Origin: Hydrococcus rivularis NIES-593
GTDB lineage: Bacteria; Cyanobacteriota; Cyanobacteriia; Cyanobacteriales; Microcystaceae
DNA length: 52,040 bases
Assembly (NCBI RefSeq): GCF_001904635.1
Contig: NZ_MRCB01000033.1
Span: 1 to 52,040 of the forward strand
Direction of reading: 5' to 3'
Within the stretch, counting starts at the first letter, position 1. Every line of letters starts with the position of its first letter. This document shows positions 21,720 to 30,433 of the stretch, one piece after another. The position numbers were made by a program, and so were the translations under genes. Under the pieces are notes generated by a model, which did no database searches, was not told the origin of the DNA, and worked only from the letters and a program-made list of their open reading frames with translations.

Positions 21720-23504
21720 TTAAAATAAATTGAGATTTAGGCTAAAATACAGCCCGTTGTCGTTCCAAGTTCTCTTCTCAATATCCACATCAACTAGAGG
21801 AATCCCCCAATCCAAACGGGCGCTGAAATCGTCCCCCATTTGCCACTGCAAACCAAGACCGACACCCACGAGCGCATTCGGATCTGGGTCGGGAAAATCG
21901 CCATTATTCCAGCCGACCCCAAAATCCACAAACGGCACGATCTGCAACACTCCTTCTACTTCCGAGACTCGTACAATAGGCAGTCGCGCTTCAACGCTAG
22001 CTAGAAAGCCATTATCCGTCAGCAGTAAATCCTGCCGATAGCCTCGGACAGTTCCCAAGCCTCCAATAGAAATTTGCTCTAGCGTTAAAAGGGGGTCAGT
22101 TGCTAGCTGGAGATCGGAACGAACGACCAACAAGGTGTCCGGTGCAAGCAATCGCACGTACTGCCCTTGCCCTCGCCAAGCGAAAAAACGGCTATCGGGA
22201 AGTCCCTCTCCATTGACCGTCGCATCAAATGCCCCAACACCTAGACTAAATTGGGAGCGAAGAGCAAACACTTCTTGCGGATTGCGTTTAACCCAGTCCT
22301 GGAAAAACCGAATCGCTGAGATGCGAATTTCTCCCTGGTTGTTAGCCCCCGGAGAAAGAGGAAAGCCCTCGCCCAAAATAAAGTTTTGGCTTTCCTGTCG
22401 AGAGAGGGTCAACCCCAAGGCGAATTCTTCGCTAGGAGATTGAAACAATGGCTGGCGCAGCGTTAGTTCGTAGTAGTGATAGTCTCCAGTAATGTCTAAA
22501 CGCTCAAACTGGCGATCGATTACCTCATTGTCGCTCAATCCCCCTGCCAGTCTAATCGTACCGTTATAAGGATTGATGGGAATGGTATAGCTGAGATCTA
22601 AGGCGGTACTTCCATCAGTGTTGGAGAGACTGGCATCGAGACTATCCCCAAAGCCTGCTAAATTTCCTACCGTGAGGCGAGCGCCTCGTCGAAAGCTGCC
22701 TACACTGGGATTGCGTCCGTTATCGGCAAAGGGGGCGAGGGTAAAATAATCTGCCTCTGCGACTTGAACTTCAAGTAAACTCGAATCTGGACGCACCCCA
22801 GCCGATAATTCAGCCGAAATGCTTTCAATCAGTGGGTCGAGTTGCAATAGTTGCAGCGCTTCCAGCAGGCGGTTTTGATTGAGGGGCTTAGAGGTGGCAA
22901 CTGCCAAGCGATCGCGCACGTAGTCGGGATTCAGCCGTCTAGTTCCCGTGATTTGGATATCTTCGATGCCTCCTTCAATAATCGTAATTGTCACTACTGC
23001 TTTTTCTGGGAGGAAAGCTTGACTCGCTTCGATGACCGCACCAGAATTAATGTAACCTGCCTGGATGTAGAGATTGGTCACGGCTTCTTCTGCTTGGATC
23101 AGTTCGGCAAAGGTTATTTCCTTTCCAGTAAAAGGTTCAACTGCCTCGCTTAATTCTTCATCACTGAAGGCTGTATTGCCGACAAACTCAAATCGTTCAA
23201 CCCGAATCTTGCCAGGAATTTCCTCAAGCGGTGAAGGCATTGGCTGTGTGGGTGGAGTTTCGAGGCGGGGCTTTTCGGGTTCGGTTGGCAGTTCGGTTGG
23301 CGGTTCGGGAGTTTTGGGAGGAATTGGGTTGGGAAGTTGAGATAAATATTCGTTGTCGGTTAGATCTGGCTGGTAAGTATCTACCGTTTTACTCTTTGGG
23401 ATAGAGATATTGGCAGGGGAAGCTGCTGCTTGGACAACACTTCCCACAACTGTTAGGAGGACTGGTATGATAAACCGATTTTGCTGAAAAATCCTACATA
23501 ACAC
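21720..23504 (-). CDS. TpsB outer-membrane transporter (ShlB/FhaC/HecB family)
   Basis: The 594-residue protein has a signal peptide, a proline-rich linker (PPKTPEPPTELPTEPEKP), POTRA domains (about 110-260, including GKEITFAELIQAEEAVTNLYIQAGYINSGAV-like helix-strand patterns) and a C-terminal 16-strand beta barrel. The barrel holds SIGGLGTVRGYRQ, the conserved VRGY motif of loop L6 in Omp85/TpsB proteins, and ends in Phe, as outer-membrane barrels do. It exports the TpsA encoded 200 bp downstream on the same strand. Spacing suggests one transcription unit that also carries the TPR-CHAT gene. Confidence 0.94.
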   Translation of the reverse strand: MLCRIFQQNRFIIPVLLTVVGSVVQAAASPANISIPKSKTVDTYQPDLTDNEYLSQLPNPIPPKTPEPPTELPTEPEKPRLETPPTQPMPSPLEEIPGKIRVERFEFVGNTAFSDEELSEAVEPFTGKEITFAELIQAEEAVTNLYIQAGYINSGAVIEASQAFLPEKAVVTITIIEGGIEDIQITGTRRLNPDYVRDRLAVATSKPLNQNRLLEALQLLQLDPLIESISAELSAGVRPDSSLLEVQVAEADYFTLAPFADNGRNPSVGSFRRGARLTVGNLAGFGDSLDASLSNTDGSTALDLSYTIPINPYNGTIRLAGGLSDNEVIDRQFERLDITGDYHYYELTLRQPLFQSPSEEFALGLTLSRQESQNFILGEGFPLSPGANNQGEIRISAIRFFQDWVKRNPQEVFALRSQFSLGVGAFDATVNGEGLPDSRFFAWRGQGQYVRLLAPDTLLVVRSDLQLATDPLLTLEQISIGGLGTVRGYRQDLLLTDNGFLASVEARLPIVRVSEVEGVLQIVPFVDFGVGWNNGDFPDPDPNALVGVGLGLQWQMGDDFSARLDWGIPLVDVDIEKRTWNDNGLYFSLNLNLF

Positions 23505-23639
23505 TGAACTTATTTTATTAAAGTCTTAAAAGAGAGTATCTTCTTTTTATCATGAGATAAGCCCTAAAAATTCTTTTGTCAAACGGAGCGATCGCCTGTT
23601 AACGTCTAAACCCTCAAACAGTATCCGATCGATATCCGA

Positions 23640-23867
23640 TCGCGCTTTAGTAACTCCATGACTGGCGAAGCGCCGCACATTCAGGAAACAGATTGCAAAA
23701 CTCTTGTCAGTCAATTGTGCATAGGTGCGATCGCGTGAGAGATACCTTTAAGCGAGTCTAACTTATCAGGGTTGGCTTAGCAGCGAGGAAATCATCGATC
23801 GATTCCGAATAAGTTAATCCGGTTAAGACCTAAAAAACTGCATAGGTGCGATCGTCTCAGATATACG
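23640..23867 (+). repeat. Long intergenic repeat, copy A
   Basis: This stretch is closely similar to 33901-34157. Shared blocks include TTCAGGAAACAGATTGCAAA, GTTGGCTTAGCAGC and AGTTAATCCGGTTAAGACC. Within the copy, TGCATAGGTGCGATC occurs twice with a 121-bp period. Copy A lacks about 30 bp present in copy B after GCGCCGC. It fills most of the 441-bp gap between the TpsB gene and the first dynamin gene. No terminal inverted repeats or transposase were seen, so its nature (decayed element, regulatory RNA or recombined relic) is open. Confidence 0.75.
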
Positions 23868-23945
23868 TTAGCTCGAATCCAGGCTTCAGTCATAAAAACT
23901 GAGCCAACTAAAAAAATTTTCTATCCAATTACAATTGAATTAGTC

Positions 23946-26036
23946 ATGGTTACTTCAGTTGAACAGACGCATCATAATGAAGCAGACAGATTTATCAGTG
24001 ACGTAGAAAAAGCCAAAAGAGCACGTCAGGAATTTGCTGAATACCTAAGTCAAATGACACAAACCCTAGTTACATCTGAAGCTGAAGGAGAAAAAGCTTC
24101 TGGTCGTTTAGGGCTTGAGCAGGATATTGCCGACCTTAATAACGTTAGCGAAAATTTACGCCAAGGATTATTCCGACTACTTGTCTTAGGAGACATGAAG
24201 CGGGGAAAAAGTACCTTTTTAAATGCTTTGATTGGGGAAAAAGTCTTACCCGCAGATGTTAACCCTTGCACAGCCGTTCTCACCATTGTTCGCTATGGTA
24301 ACGATAAACAGGTTACTATTCATTTCAATGATAGTAAATCACCTGAAACCCTTGATTTCCTGACTTTCAAACAGCGCTATACCATCCCTCCTGACGAAGC
24401 GAAAAGATTAGAAGAAGAAGGAAAACAAGCGTTTCCAGATGTTAATTATGCAGTAGTTGAGTATCCCTTAGACATTTTAAAAAACGGCGTAGAATTCATC
24501 GATAGTCCCGGACTCAATGATACCGAAGCAAGAAACAACTTAACTCTGGGTTATATTAACAATTGTCACGCAATTCTCTTTGTTCTCTCAGCTACACAAC
24601 AGTGTACTAAAGAAGAACGTCGCTATCTGGAAAATTATCTTAAAGATAGAGGTTTAACGACGTTTTTCCTGATTAACGGTTGGGATTTAATTGCCAATAA
24701 AGTGGATGATGAAGAGGAAATAGAGGAAGCTCAAGGGCGGATTCGGACAGTTTTTCAATCTAATCTTACCCCCTACTGTCAAGTAAATGGCAAAAATCTT
24801 TATGAACGGAGAGTGTTTGAGCTTAACTCACTAGGAGCACTCAAAGCACGCAGAAACCAACCACCTGGTTCGTTAGTAGGAACTGGGTTTGACAGGTTTA
24901 TTCTGTCTTTAGATACTTTTCTGACAGAAGAGCGAATCATTGCGGAACTGCTGAAAGTCAAAGGTTTAGCTCGTCAAACCTATCAGCACGTTCATGAAGC
25001 AGTAGAACGGCGTTTACCTTTACTAGATAAAGGAGTAGAAGAACTCAGACAGAAAATTAAAAACGTAGAACCTCAATTTAAACAATTAGTTGAGATTCGG
25101 GATAAATTTAAAGATGAAATTCACACCACTTCTGAGAATTATGCTAATGGGTTAGCAGATGATTTTTATCACTATTTCTCAAACTTAAGTAACACTTTAG
25201 AAACAGATTTTGCTCCTTATCAACCTAATCTTAAAGTTTTTGAGTTGCTCAAAGCTGGGAAACGGAAAGAGTTTGAACAGAAGCTGGAACAGGCATTTAA
25301 GCAATACTTTAACGATAAGATGGCGGCTTGGAGCAAAGGAGCAGAACAAAAACTCAAGGAAGCTTTTTCTCAACTGGCACAAAGTGCTGAAGCATATGGA
25401 GATGTTTATAGTCAGATTACAGACAAAATCTCAGAGAAACTGACTGGACAACCGCTAGAAACTACTACTGTTTCCTCTGAGGATAAATCTCCAGGATGGG
25501 CAAGATGGGCTGGAACTGCTGCTGGTGTATTGCTGGGTAATTATGCTGGAGCTGCTCTGGTAGGTATGGGTGTCTTAAACTGGAAAGCTCTAATTACTCA
25601 ATTTATTACTCTTGTAGTCGCTAATGTCATTCTTATAGAATTTTTCGGTGTTTTTTTAGGAGGACCAATAGGTATGGCCTTAGCTGCTATGGTCGTAGGT
25701 CCTATTCAATTAGCAGCAGCACGAAATCAGCTAATTAAGACAGCTAAGGCAGAAATGAAGAAGAGTCTGCCAAAAATAGCGAAGGAGCAAGCTTGGAAGG
25801 TTTATAATTCCGTTAAAGAGGTTTTTGATAACTTTGAGGATGAAGTAAATCAAAGAATCAACAGCGATATTCAATCTCGTAAGACGGAACTAGATGAGCT
25901 TCTCGCTCAGAAAGAATATCGAGAAATTGACCACAAAAAAGAAGTAGAAAGATTAAAAGCTCTTAATGGTCAGATTTTTGCTCAATGGAATTGCATTGAA
26001 GCAGCCTACGATAAGCTCCTTGAAGGAACTATATAA
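23946..26036 (+). CDS. Dynamin-like large GTPase
   Basis: The 696-residue protein has the dynamin GTPase motifs: P-loop GDMKRGKSTFLNALIG (about 84-99), the switch threonine in CTAVLT, DSPGLND and FFLINGWDLIANK as the G4 element. Helical stalk segments rich in charged coiled-coil sequence follow. A hydrophobic hairpin at about 525-595 (AGVLLGNYAGAALVGMGVL and VILIEFFGVFLGGPIGMALAAMVV) resembles the membrane-inserting paddle of the bacterial dynamin of Nostoc. It probably remodels or seals membranes. It is followed, after a terminator-like hairpin, by peptidase, lipase and a second dynamin gene. Confidence 0.92.
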   Translation: MVTSVEQTHHNEADRFISDVEKAKRARQEFAEYLSQMTQTLVTSEAEGEKASGRLGLEQDIADLNNVSENLRQGLFRLLVLGDMKRGKSTFLNALIGEKVLPADVNPCTAVLTIVRYGNDKQVTIHFNDSKSPETLDFLTFKQRYTIPPDEAKRLEEEGKQAFPDVNYAVVEYPLDILKNGVEFIDSPGLNDTEARNNLTLGYINNCHAILFVLSATQQCTKEERRYLENYLKDRGLTTFFLINGWDLIANKVDDEEEIEEAQGRIRTVFQSNLTPYCQVNGKNLYERRVFELNSLGALKARRNQPPGSLVGTGFDRFILSLDTFLTEERIIAELLKVKGLARQTYQHVHEAVERRLPLLDKGVEELRQKIKNVEPQFKQLVEIRDKFKDEIHTTSENYANGLADDFYHYFSNLSNTLETDFAPYQPNLKVFELLKAGKRKEFEQKLEQAFKQYFNDKMAAWSKGAEQKLKEAFSQLAQSAEAYGDVYSQITDKISEKLTGQPLETTTVSSEDKSPGWARWAGTAAGVLLGNYAGAALVGMGVLNWKALITQFITLVVANVILIEFFGVFLGGPIGMALAAMVVGPIQLAAARNQLIKTAKAEMKKSLPKIAKEQAWKVYNSVKEVFDNFEDEVNQRINSDIQSRKTELDELLAQKEYREIDHKKEVERLKALNGQIFAQWNCIEAAYDKLLEGTI

Positions 26037-26055
26037 GTATTAGAGTCTTTGAGCC

Positions 26056-26137
26056 AAGTCGGTTAGGCAAAGAGTGAAAAATCTGCAAGACTAACCTCCG
26101 ATTATCTACAAAAAAGCTAATCCTAACCGACTTTTTT
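26056..26137 (+). terminator. Terminator-like hairpin with long loop
   Basis: AAGTCGGTTAGG (26056-26067) and CCTAACCGACTT (26122-26133) are perfect 12-bp complements, with TTTTTT continuing directly from the right arm. The loop is about 54 nt, so it could also be a structured 5' leader of the peptidase gene. It lies 20 bp after the dynamin stop. Confidence 0.6.
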
Positions 26138-26287
26138 CTTCCAAAATACAATCAGGGTAAATCTAACTATATAGAAGATTGTATTGAGCAAGAAATTGAT
26201 TAAAAATTTACTTTTAAACAAGTAAATTTTCTGAAGCAAAAATACTTTTGTTAATTGATGTCTTCTTGAATTACGGAGAAATTAATC

Positions 26288-27184
26288 ATGGAAAGAAAAC
26301 AGCTTTATGAACTCGCTCCTCAAGACTACGAACATAACTTTGACAGAGAAACTAGAAATTTGCTTGAGGATACTGCTGGGTTGGACTTCATAATCAGCCA
26401 AATTAATAAATTTGGCATAGAGAGAATTCTGAAGATTAAATATACTGGAAGCTATTTAAAAATTAACTCTAAAAATTTTCCTACTCTTTACAGTGTTCTG
26501 GAAGAAGCCTGTAGGATTTTAGCACTTGACAAGATTCCCGATCTATATGTTGTCTGGAGTTATGATATCAATGCTCTGACAGCAGGAGTTGAAAACCCAA
26601 TTGTCGTTGTTAATTCAGGATGTATCGATTTGCTATCTCCTGAAGAACTTTTATTTGTTATTGGTCACGAATTAGGACATATCAAAAGCAACCATGTTCT
26701 CTACTATCAAATGGTTAATCTAATGCCTTTGTTCACAAAAATTCTTGGAGATATGACTCTGGGTATTGGTAGCACAGTAGGAGTAGGAGTACAGATAGCT
26801 TTATTAAACTGGCAAAGAATGGCAGAGTTAACAGCAGACCGGGCAGGTTTGCTAGTCTGTCAGGACATTAATACAGCTACTACAGCTTTGATGAAAATGG
26901 CTGGACTTCCCCAAAAATTTTTCAATTCCATAGTTATAGAAGATTTTATCGCTCAAGCGAAAGAATTTCAAAATTATGACTACGATACTTTCGATCTCGT
27001 TGCCAAAGTAATTAGCACAATGGGGCAAACTCATCCCTGGACTGTGATGCGGGCAGCAGAATTGTTCAAATGGGTTGAATCGGGTGACTATAACAAAATT
27101 TTAGAAAACACGGGTTGGCGTTCTAAATCCCTACTCTGGCAACAAAAACACCCTTGGAAACCTTCATTCTTTTCTAATTCATAA
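26288..27184 (+). CDS. M48-family metallopeptidase
   Basis: The 298-residue protein carries the zinc motif HELGH (His127-Glu128-His131) in LLFVIGHELGHIKSNHV and the downstream third ligand in MAELTADRAG (Glu180). This is the M48 (Ste24/HtpX-like) pattern. A hydrophobic stretch between the two, including MTLGIGSTVGVGVQIALL, may be membrane-associated. Its N-terminal half (INALTAGVENPIVVVNSG) is also family-typical. It has its own leader, then is followed by the lipase gene after 13 bp, so the two are probably co-transcribed. Substrate unknown. Confidence 0.92.
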   Translation: MERKQLYELAPQDYEHNFDRETRNLLEDTAGLDFIISQINKFGIERILKIKYTGSYLKINSKNFPTLYSVLEEACRILALDKIPDLYVVWSYDINALTAGVENPIVVVNSGCIDLLSPEELLFVIGHELGHIKSNHVLYYQMVNLMPLFTKILGDMTLGIGSTVGVGVQIALLNWQRMAELTADRAGLLVCQDINTATTALMKMAGLPQKFFNSIVIEDFIAQAKEFQNYDYDTFDLVAKVISTMGQTHPWTVMRAAELFKWVESGDYNKILENTGWRSKSLLWQQKHPWKPSFFSNS

Positions 27185-27197
27185 CCCATAACTGATT

Positions 27198-28277
27198 ATG
27201 AATAGCTTTAGAGATAAACTAACCACTTCATTCGCCTCTCAGTCAACAAAAATCATTGCTAAAAAGCTAGCACAAGCTACAGTTAATACCTACTTGGGTA
27301 AAGAAGTAGGAGCTTCTCTCAAAACATATGGAAAGTTTAATCGTCAGCGCGTGCTTGAGATGGCTTATCTTTGTCGCCTTGCTTATATAGCTTACGAACA
27401 GATTCCTATTACTGTTACTAAACTGTTAACATCTGGTCAACTTTTTCCAAAATACAAATTCAAAACAGTAGACTTCCTCTATAACGATTCCAGTTTATTA
27501 ACTGATGAAAATTATCCTGTCTGCTGTGGCTATATCACCTCTACTCCAAAAGAAATTTTCGTTGTCCTCAGAGGAACGAGAGATATTAAAGACTGGTTGA
27601 TTAATCTGTTAGTTAATACCAATCCTCAAGGAATTCATTCTGGCTTTGCCGCTTATGCAGACAGTATTTGGGCGCAATTACACAAAATAGGAATTTTTTC
27701 TGATGCCAATTCTCATCAAAAGAAACTAATTCTAGTTGGACATAGTTTAGGAGGAGCAGGGGTTACTTTACTCGCTCATAAACTCAGTTGTCAAAGTTTT
27801 AGAATGTCTTTGTTTGAGCAAGTAGAAGTTTATACTTTTGGTTGTCCTCCTGTTAGTACCGCCGAACTAATCTTAGATGCTTCTGTATATTGGATTAGAA
27901 ACTCTGCTGACTTGATTTCCCATATTCCCAAATTCGTTTCTTTAATAGGAGGTTGGCATCCCTATATTTCTGAGTCTCTTTGTAAGTATCAATATCTTTT
28001 ACCAGAGTATGTAATTCATCATGATTATCAGATTTACCAACTAGATCGATCTGCTGCTAAGAATTTATGGAATTCTTGCACGATAGGAGGAATTTTTTCT
28101 CAATTGCAGTTAGACAATAATATAGATAGTTTTGAGCAACTAATTATTTCTCTTATCCGTTGCTTCCACACCGAACATCGACTTTTGTCATATATTGAAA
28201 AATTAAACTATGGTTTAATTCCTCATGTGTTAAATTCTATGGCTTTATCTGATTCAGCCAATCAAGCAGAGGAATAA
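27198..28277 (+). CDS. Class 3-like lipase (alpha/beta hydrolase)
   Basis: The 359-residue protein shows the lipase_3 pattern. FVVLRGTRDIKDWLINLLV forms the oxyanion-side strand, LVGHSLGGAG carries the nucleophile Ser183, a SADLISHIPK segment supplies a plausible Asp, and the HHDYQIYQL region a plausible His. No signal peptide is seen, so it should act in the cytoplasm, perhaps on membrane lipids. Gene order (dynamin, M48 peptidase, lipase, dynamin) suggests a membrane-directed function. Phospholipase activity is inference. Confidence 0.88.
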   Translation: MNSFRDKLTTSFASQSTKIIAKKLAQATVNTYLGKEVGASLKTYGKFNRQRVLEMAYLCRLAYIAYEQIPITVTKLLTSGQLFPKYKFKTVDFLYNDSSLLTDENYPVCCGYITSTPKEIFVVLRGTRDIKDWLINLLVNTNPQGIHSGFAAYADSIWAQLHKIGIFSDANSHQKKLILVGHSLGGAGVTLLAHKLSCQSFRMSLFEQVEVYTFGCPPVSTAELILDASVYWIRNSADLISHIPKFVSLIGGWHPYISESLCKYQYLLPEYVIHHDYQIYQLDRSAAKNLWNSCTIGGIFSQLQLDNNIDSFEQLIISLIRCFHTEHRLLSYIEKLNYGLIPHVLNSMALSDSANQAEE

Positions 28278-28384
28278 GAACTGTATTGACTGCACGAGGA
28301 AAGAGTCTCGCCTATCTGAAATTCAAGATACCTAATAGTTGGCGTTGAATTGCTCGTTTTTAAAAGGAGGAAAAGTAATTAATA

Positions 28385-29419
28385 ATGTTAAGAAAAAACT
28401 ATCAAAGCTTTAAACTTGCAGATAGTCTCAAATTAACTTCTCGGTTACTCGATCGAGAAGAAAATAGCGAACTTTTGCTAGATATTCAGTCTGTCTGCGA
28501 CCATCTATCAAGCCCAAACTTTAGAGTGGCTGTATTTGGTTCTTTTAATCATGGTAAGTCAACTTTGCTGAATGCTTTACTAGGGAAAAAAATCTTACCT
28601 ACAGATCTGATTCCGACAACGGGGGCAGCTATTAATATTAAATATGGAACTGAATTAACAACTCGAATTATTCGGTCAGATGGAACAGAGATCGATGAGA
28701 AAGGAACAGAAATTCTTCAGCGTTTTACTAGATTAAATAGCGAGCGAATCATGCGCTCCGATCTTTCTTCTGTAGAAGTTTTTCTTCCTCATCCTTTATT
28801 AAAGAATGGTGTAGAGTTGCTCGATCTTCCAGGGACTAACGATCGCGAAGAGCAGGACAATTTAGTTCGTCGTCAACTGCTCAGTGCAGATTTGATTATT
28901 CAAGTTTTAGATGCTAATCAGCTTTTTACCTTAACCGAAGTAGACAATCTTCAAGATTGGCTAATTGATAAAGGAATTGAAACGGTTATTTTTGTTGTCA
29001 ATTTTTTAAACTTATTAGAGATTGAAGACCAGAAAAAAGTCATGCAGCGATCGCGTTCTATTGCTGAAGAATTTCGCGGTAATTTCCCTAACGGTATTAG
29101 TAACTTATATCGAGTCGATGCATTACCAGCTTTCAAAGCTAAACAGCAAGGAGATCGAGCAACAGCTTTTAGCAGCGGTATATTAACCCTTGAGTCGGCT
29201 GTGCAAAATCTTGTTGCAATTCTATCAAACGATCTTCAAAGATATCGTTTACTTAGAGTTGTAGCGATCGCTAATCGAGTTAAACAAATTTTAGAAGAGC
29301 GAGTAAGGTTTCTCTGTCAACTAAATACAGAATTACAAAATGCTAGAGAGTATCTGGAGGTTTACTGTTATGAAAAATCAATATTCCCAATCGGATTCCA
29401 CAACAAGACAGACAGATAA
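28385..29419 (+). CDS. Dynamin-family GTPase, C-terminally truncated
   Basis: The 344-residue product keeps an intact GTPase front: VAVFGSFNHGKSTLLNALLG (P-loop), the switch threonine in PTTGAAI, and LDLPGTNDREEQ. The G4 region reads VVNFLNLL, without a clear Asp. Normal dynamins of this sort continue with long helical stalk sequence. Here the coil breaks after LQNAREYLE and ends with an unrelated 17-residue tail. The last 50 bp overlap the lasso precursor gene in another frame, and the ribosome-binding site of that gene is inside this ORF. It is probably a truncated gene, whether still functional or not. Confidence 0.85.
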   Translation: MLRKNYQSFKLADSLKLTSRLLDREENSELLLDIQSVCDHLSSPNFRVAVFGSFNHGKSTLLNALLGKKILPTDLIPTTGAAINIKYGTELTTRIIRSDGTEIDEKGTEILQRFTRLNSERIMRSDLSSVEVFLPHPLLKNGVELLDLPGTNDREEQDNLVRRQLLSADLIIQVLDANQLFTLTEVDNLQDWLIDKGIETVIFVVNFLNLLEIEDQKKVMQRSRSIAEEFRGNFPNGISNLYRVDALPAFKAKQQGDRATAFSSGILTLESAVQNLVAILSNDLQRYRLLRVVAIANRVKQILEERVRFLCQLNTELQNAREYLEVYCYEKSIFPIGFHNKTDR

Positions 29420-29546
29420 GAATCGTGCGATTCAGTCCTATCTTGCACCCCAACTGGTCGTCGTTGGAAAAGCAAGCGACTTGGTGCAGAGTTACTCTTA
29501 TGGCAAATACTCAGACGGCTACTCAGGTTATTACTGGGAGCGTTAG
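29370..29546 (+). CDS. Lasso peptide precursor (A protein)
   Basis: The ORF is 58 residues and starts at ATG 29370 behind a GGAGG ribosome-binding site. The leader is residues 1-40 and holds the RRE recognition motif YLAPQL (YxxPxL, Tyr24, Pro27, Leu29). The predicted core is residues 41-58, SYSYGKYSDGYSGYYWER. Ser1 to Asp9 would make a 9-membered macrolactam ring, leaving a tail GYSGYYWER. The usual Thr at leader position -2 is replaced by Val39 (leader end DLVQ). An alternative core from Ser43 would give a 7-membered ring with Asp49. Tyrosine and glycine dominate the core. The fused B and C genes follow directly. Confidence 0.85.
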   Translation: MKNQYSQSDSTTRQTDKNRAIQSYLAPQLVVVGKASDLVQSYSYGKYSDGYSGYYWER

Positions 29547-29627
29547 GAAATTCTAGCTCATTAAGAGCTAACACTTATATCAGCATCAGGACTCTGAATT
29601 CATAGACAACAAACAACTATCAGTGAA

Positions 29628-30422
29628 ATGGTTACTACGATCGAAGAGATTTGTAAATCTGATTTAGGAAGTACGCTCTCCTGTGAGGCTCAATATATTT
29701 TAGCTCCAGATGTTATTCTGCTGCTTATCTCGGATGGCACAGCGAGGCTTCTTGACTTGGGGGGCTACTTCTATGCTATTTCCGCTACTGGGACTGAGAT
29801 GCTTGAGGAAGTTTTGGAGAGAGATACTGCTTCAGCAGCGTCAAGAATGGCACTACGGTACGGCGTAGATGTTCAACAAATACACAAAGACCTGAAAAGT
29901 TTCTTAGAGGATTTAAAGAAACGCGGTTTGGTTCGTCGTCCTAATTCGCGCTGGCATTTAATAAGCGATATTAAGACATTTGTGGCGTTTTTTATGCTCT
30001 TTCCCGCCCTCTATTTTACTCATTGTAGCGATCGCTTATTGAGGACAAAAGCATGGATTCTTCTGACGCTAGGATACATTTCCATTGCCCTTTTTGGCTG
30101 GGCTACAACTGTAACCGTATGGCAGCGTTACTATCGTAAGGTTTCTGAACTCCAATCTAGGCAAGAAAGTGAGAAAACTATAAAGACCATTGATGAGGTG
30201 GTTCGTGCAGTAACAGCAAAGCACTTTTTGAATATAGGGTGTAAGGAGCGAGCTTTGTGCTGCTGGGATCTGATTCGCTCGGCTGGTTTGCCTGCAAAGC
30301 TGGTTCTGGGAGTCGATCTGTTCCCGCTAGCAAGTCATTGTTGGTGTGAATTCGGCTCGCAAGTGTTAAGTGACTACGAAGATCGGTGCGAACGTTTCAC
30401 GCCGATATTGTGTTACGAATAA
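29628..30422 (+). CDS. Lasso peptide B protein: RRE fused to transglutaminase-like peptidase
   Basis: The 264-residue protein removes the leader and presents the precursor to the cyclase. Residues ~20-110 form a PqqD-like RIPP recognition element (LLISDGTARLLDLGGYFYAIS). The second half is the B2 leader peptidase. In NIGCKERALCCWDLIR the first Cys (Cys205) aligns with the family nucleophile, His237 lies in ASHCWCE, and Asp249 in VLSD. Two hydrophobic segments (about 117-131, 143-165) separate the parts. The fused B1-B2 form is known from other lasso clusters. It ends 11 bp before the cyclase gene. Confidence 0.88.
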   Translation: MVTTIEEICKSDLGSTLSCEAQYILAPDVILLLISDGTARLLDLGGYFYAISATGTEMLEEVLERDTASAASRMALRYGVDVQQIHKDLKSFLEDLKKRGLVRRPNSRWHLISDIKTFVAFFMLFPALYFTHCSDRLLRTKAWILLTLGYISIALFGWATTVTVWQRYYRKVSELQSRQESEKTIKTIDEVVRAVTAKHFLNIGCKERALCCWDLIRSAGLPAKLVLGVDLFPLASHCWCEFGSQVLSDYEDRCERFTPILCYE

Positions 30423-30433
30423 TCCAGAGAACT

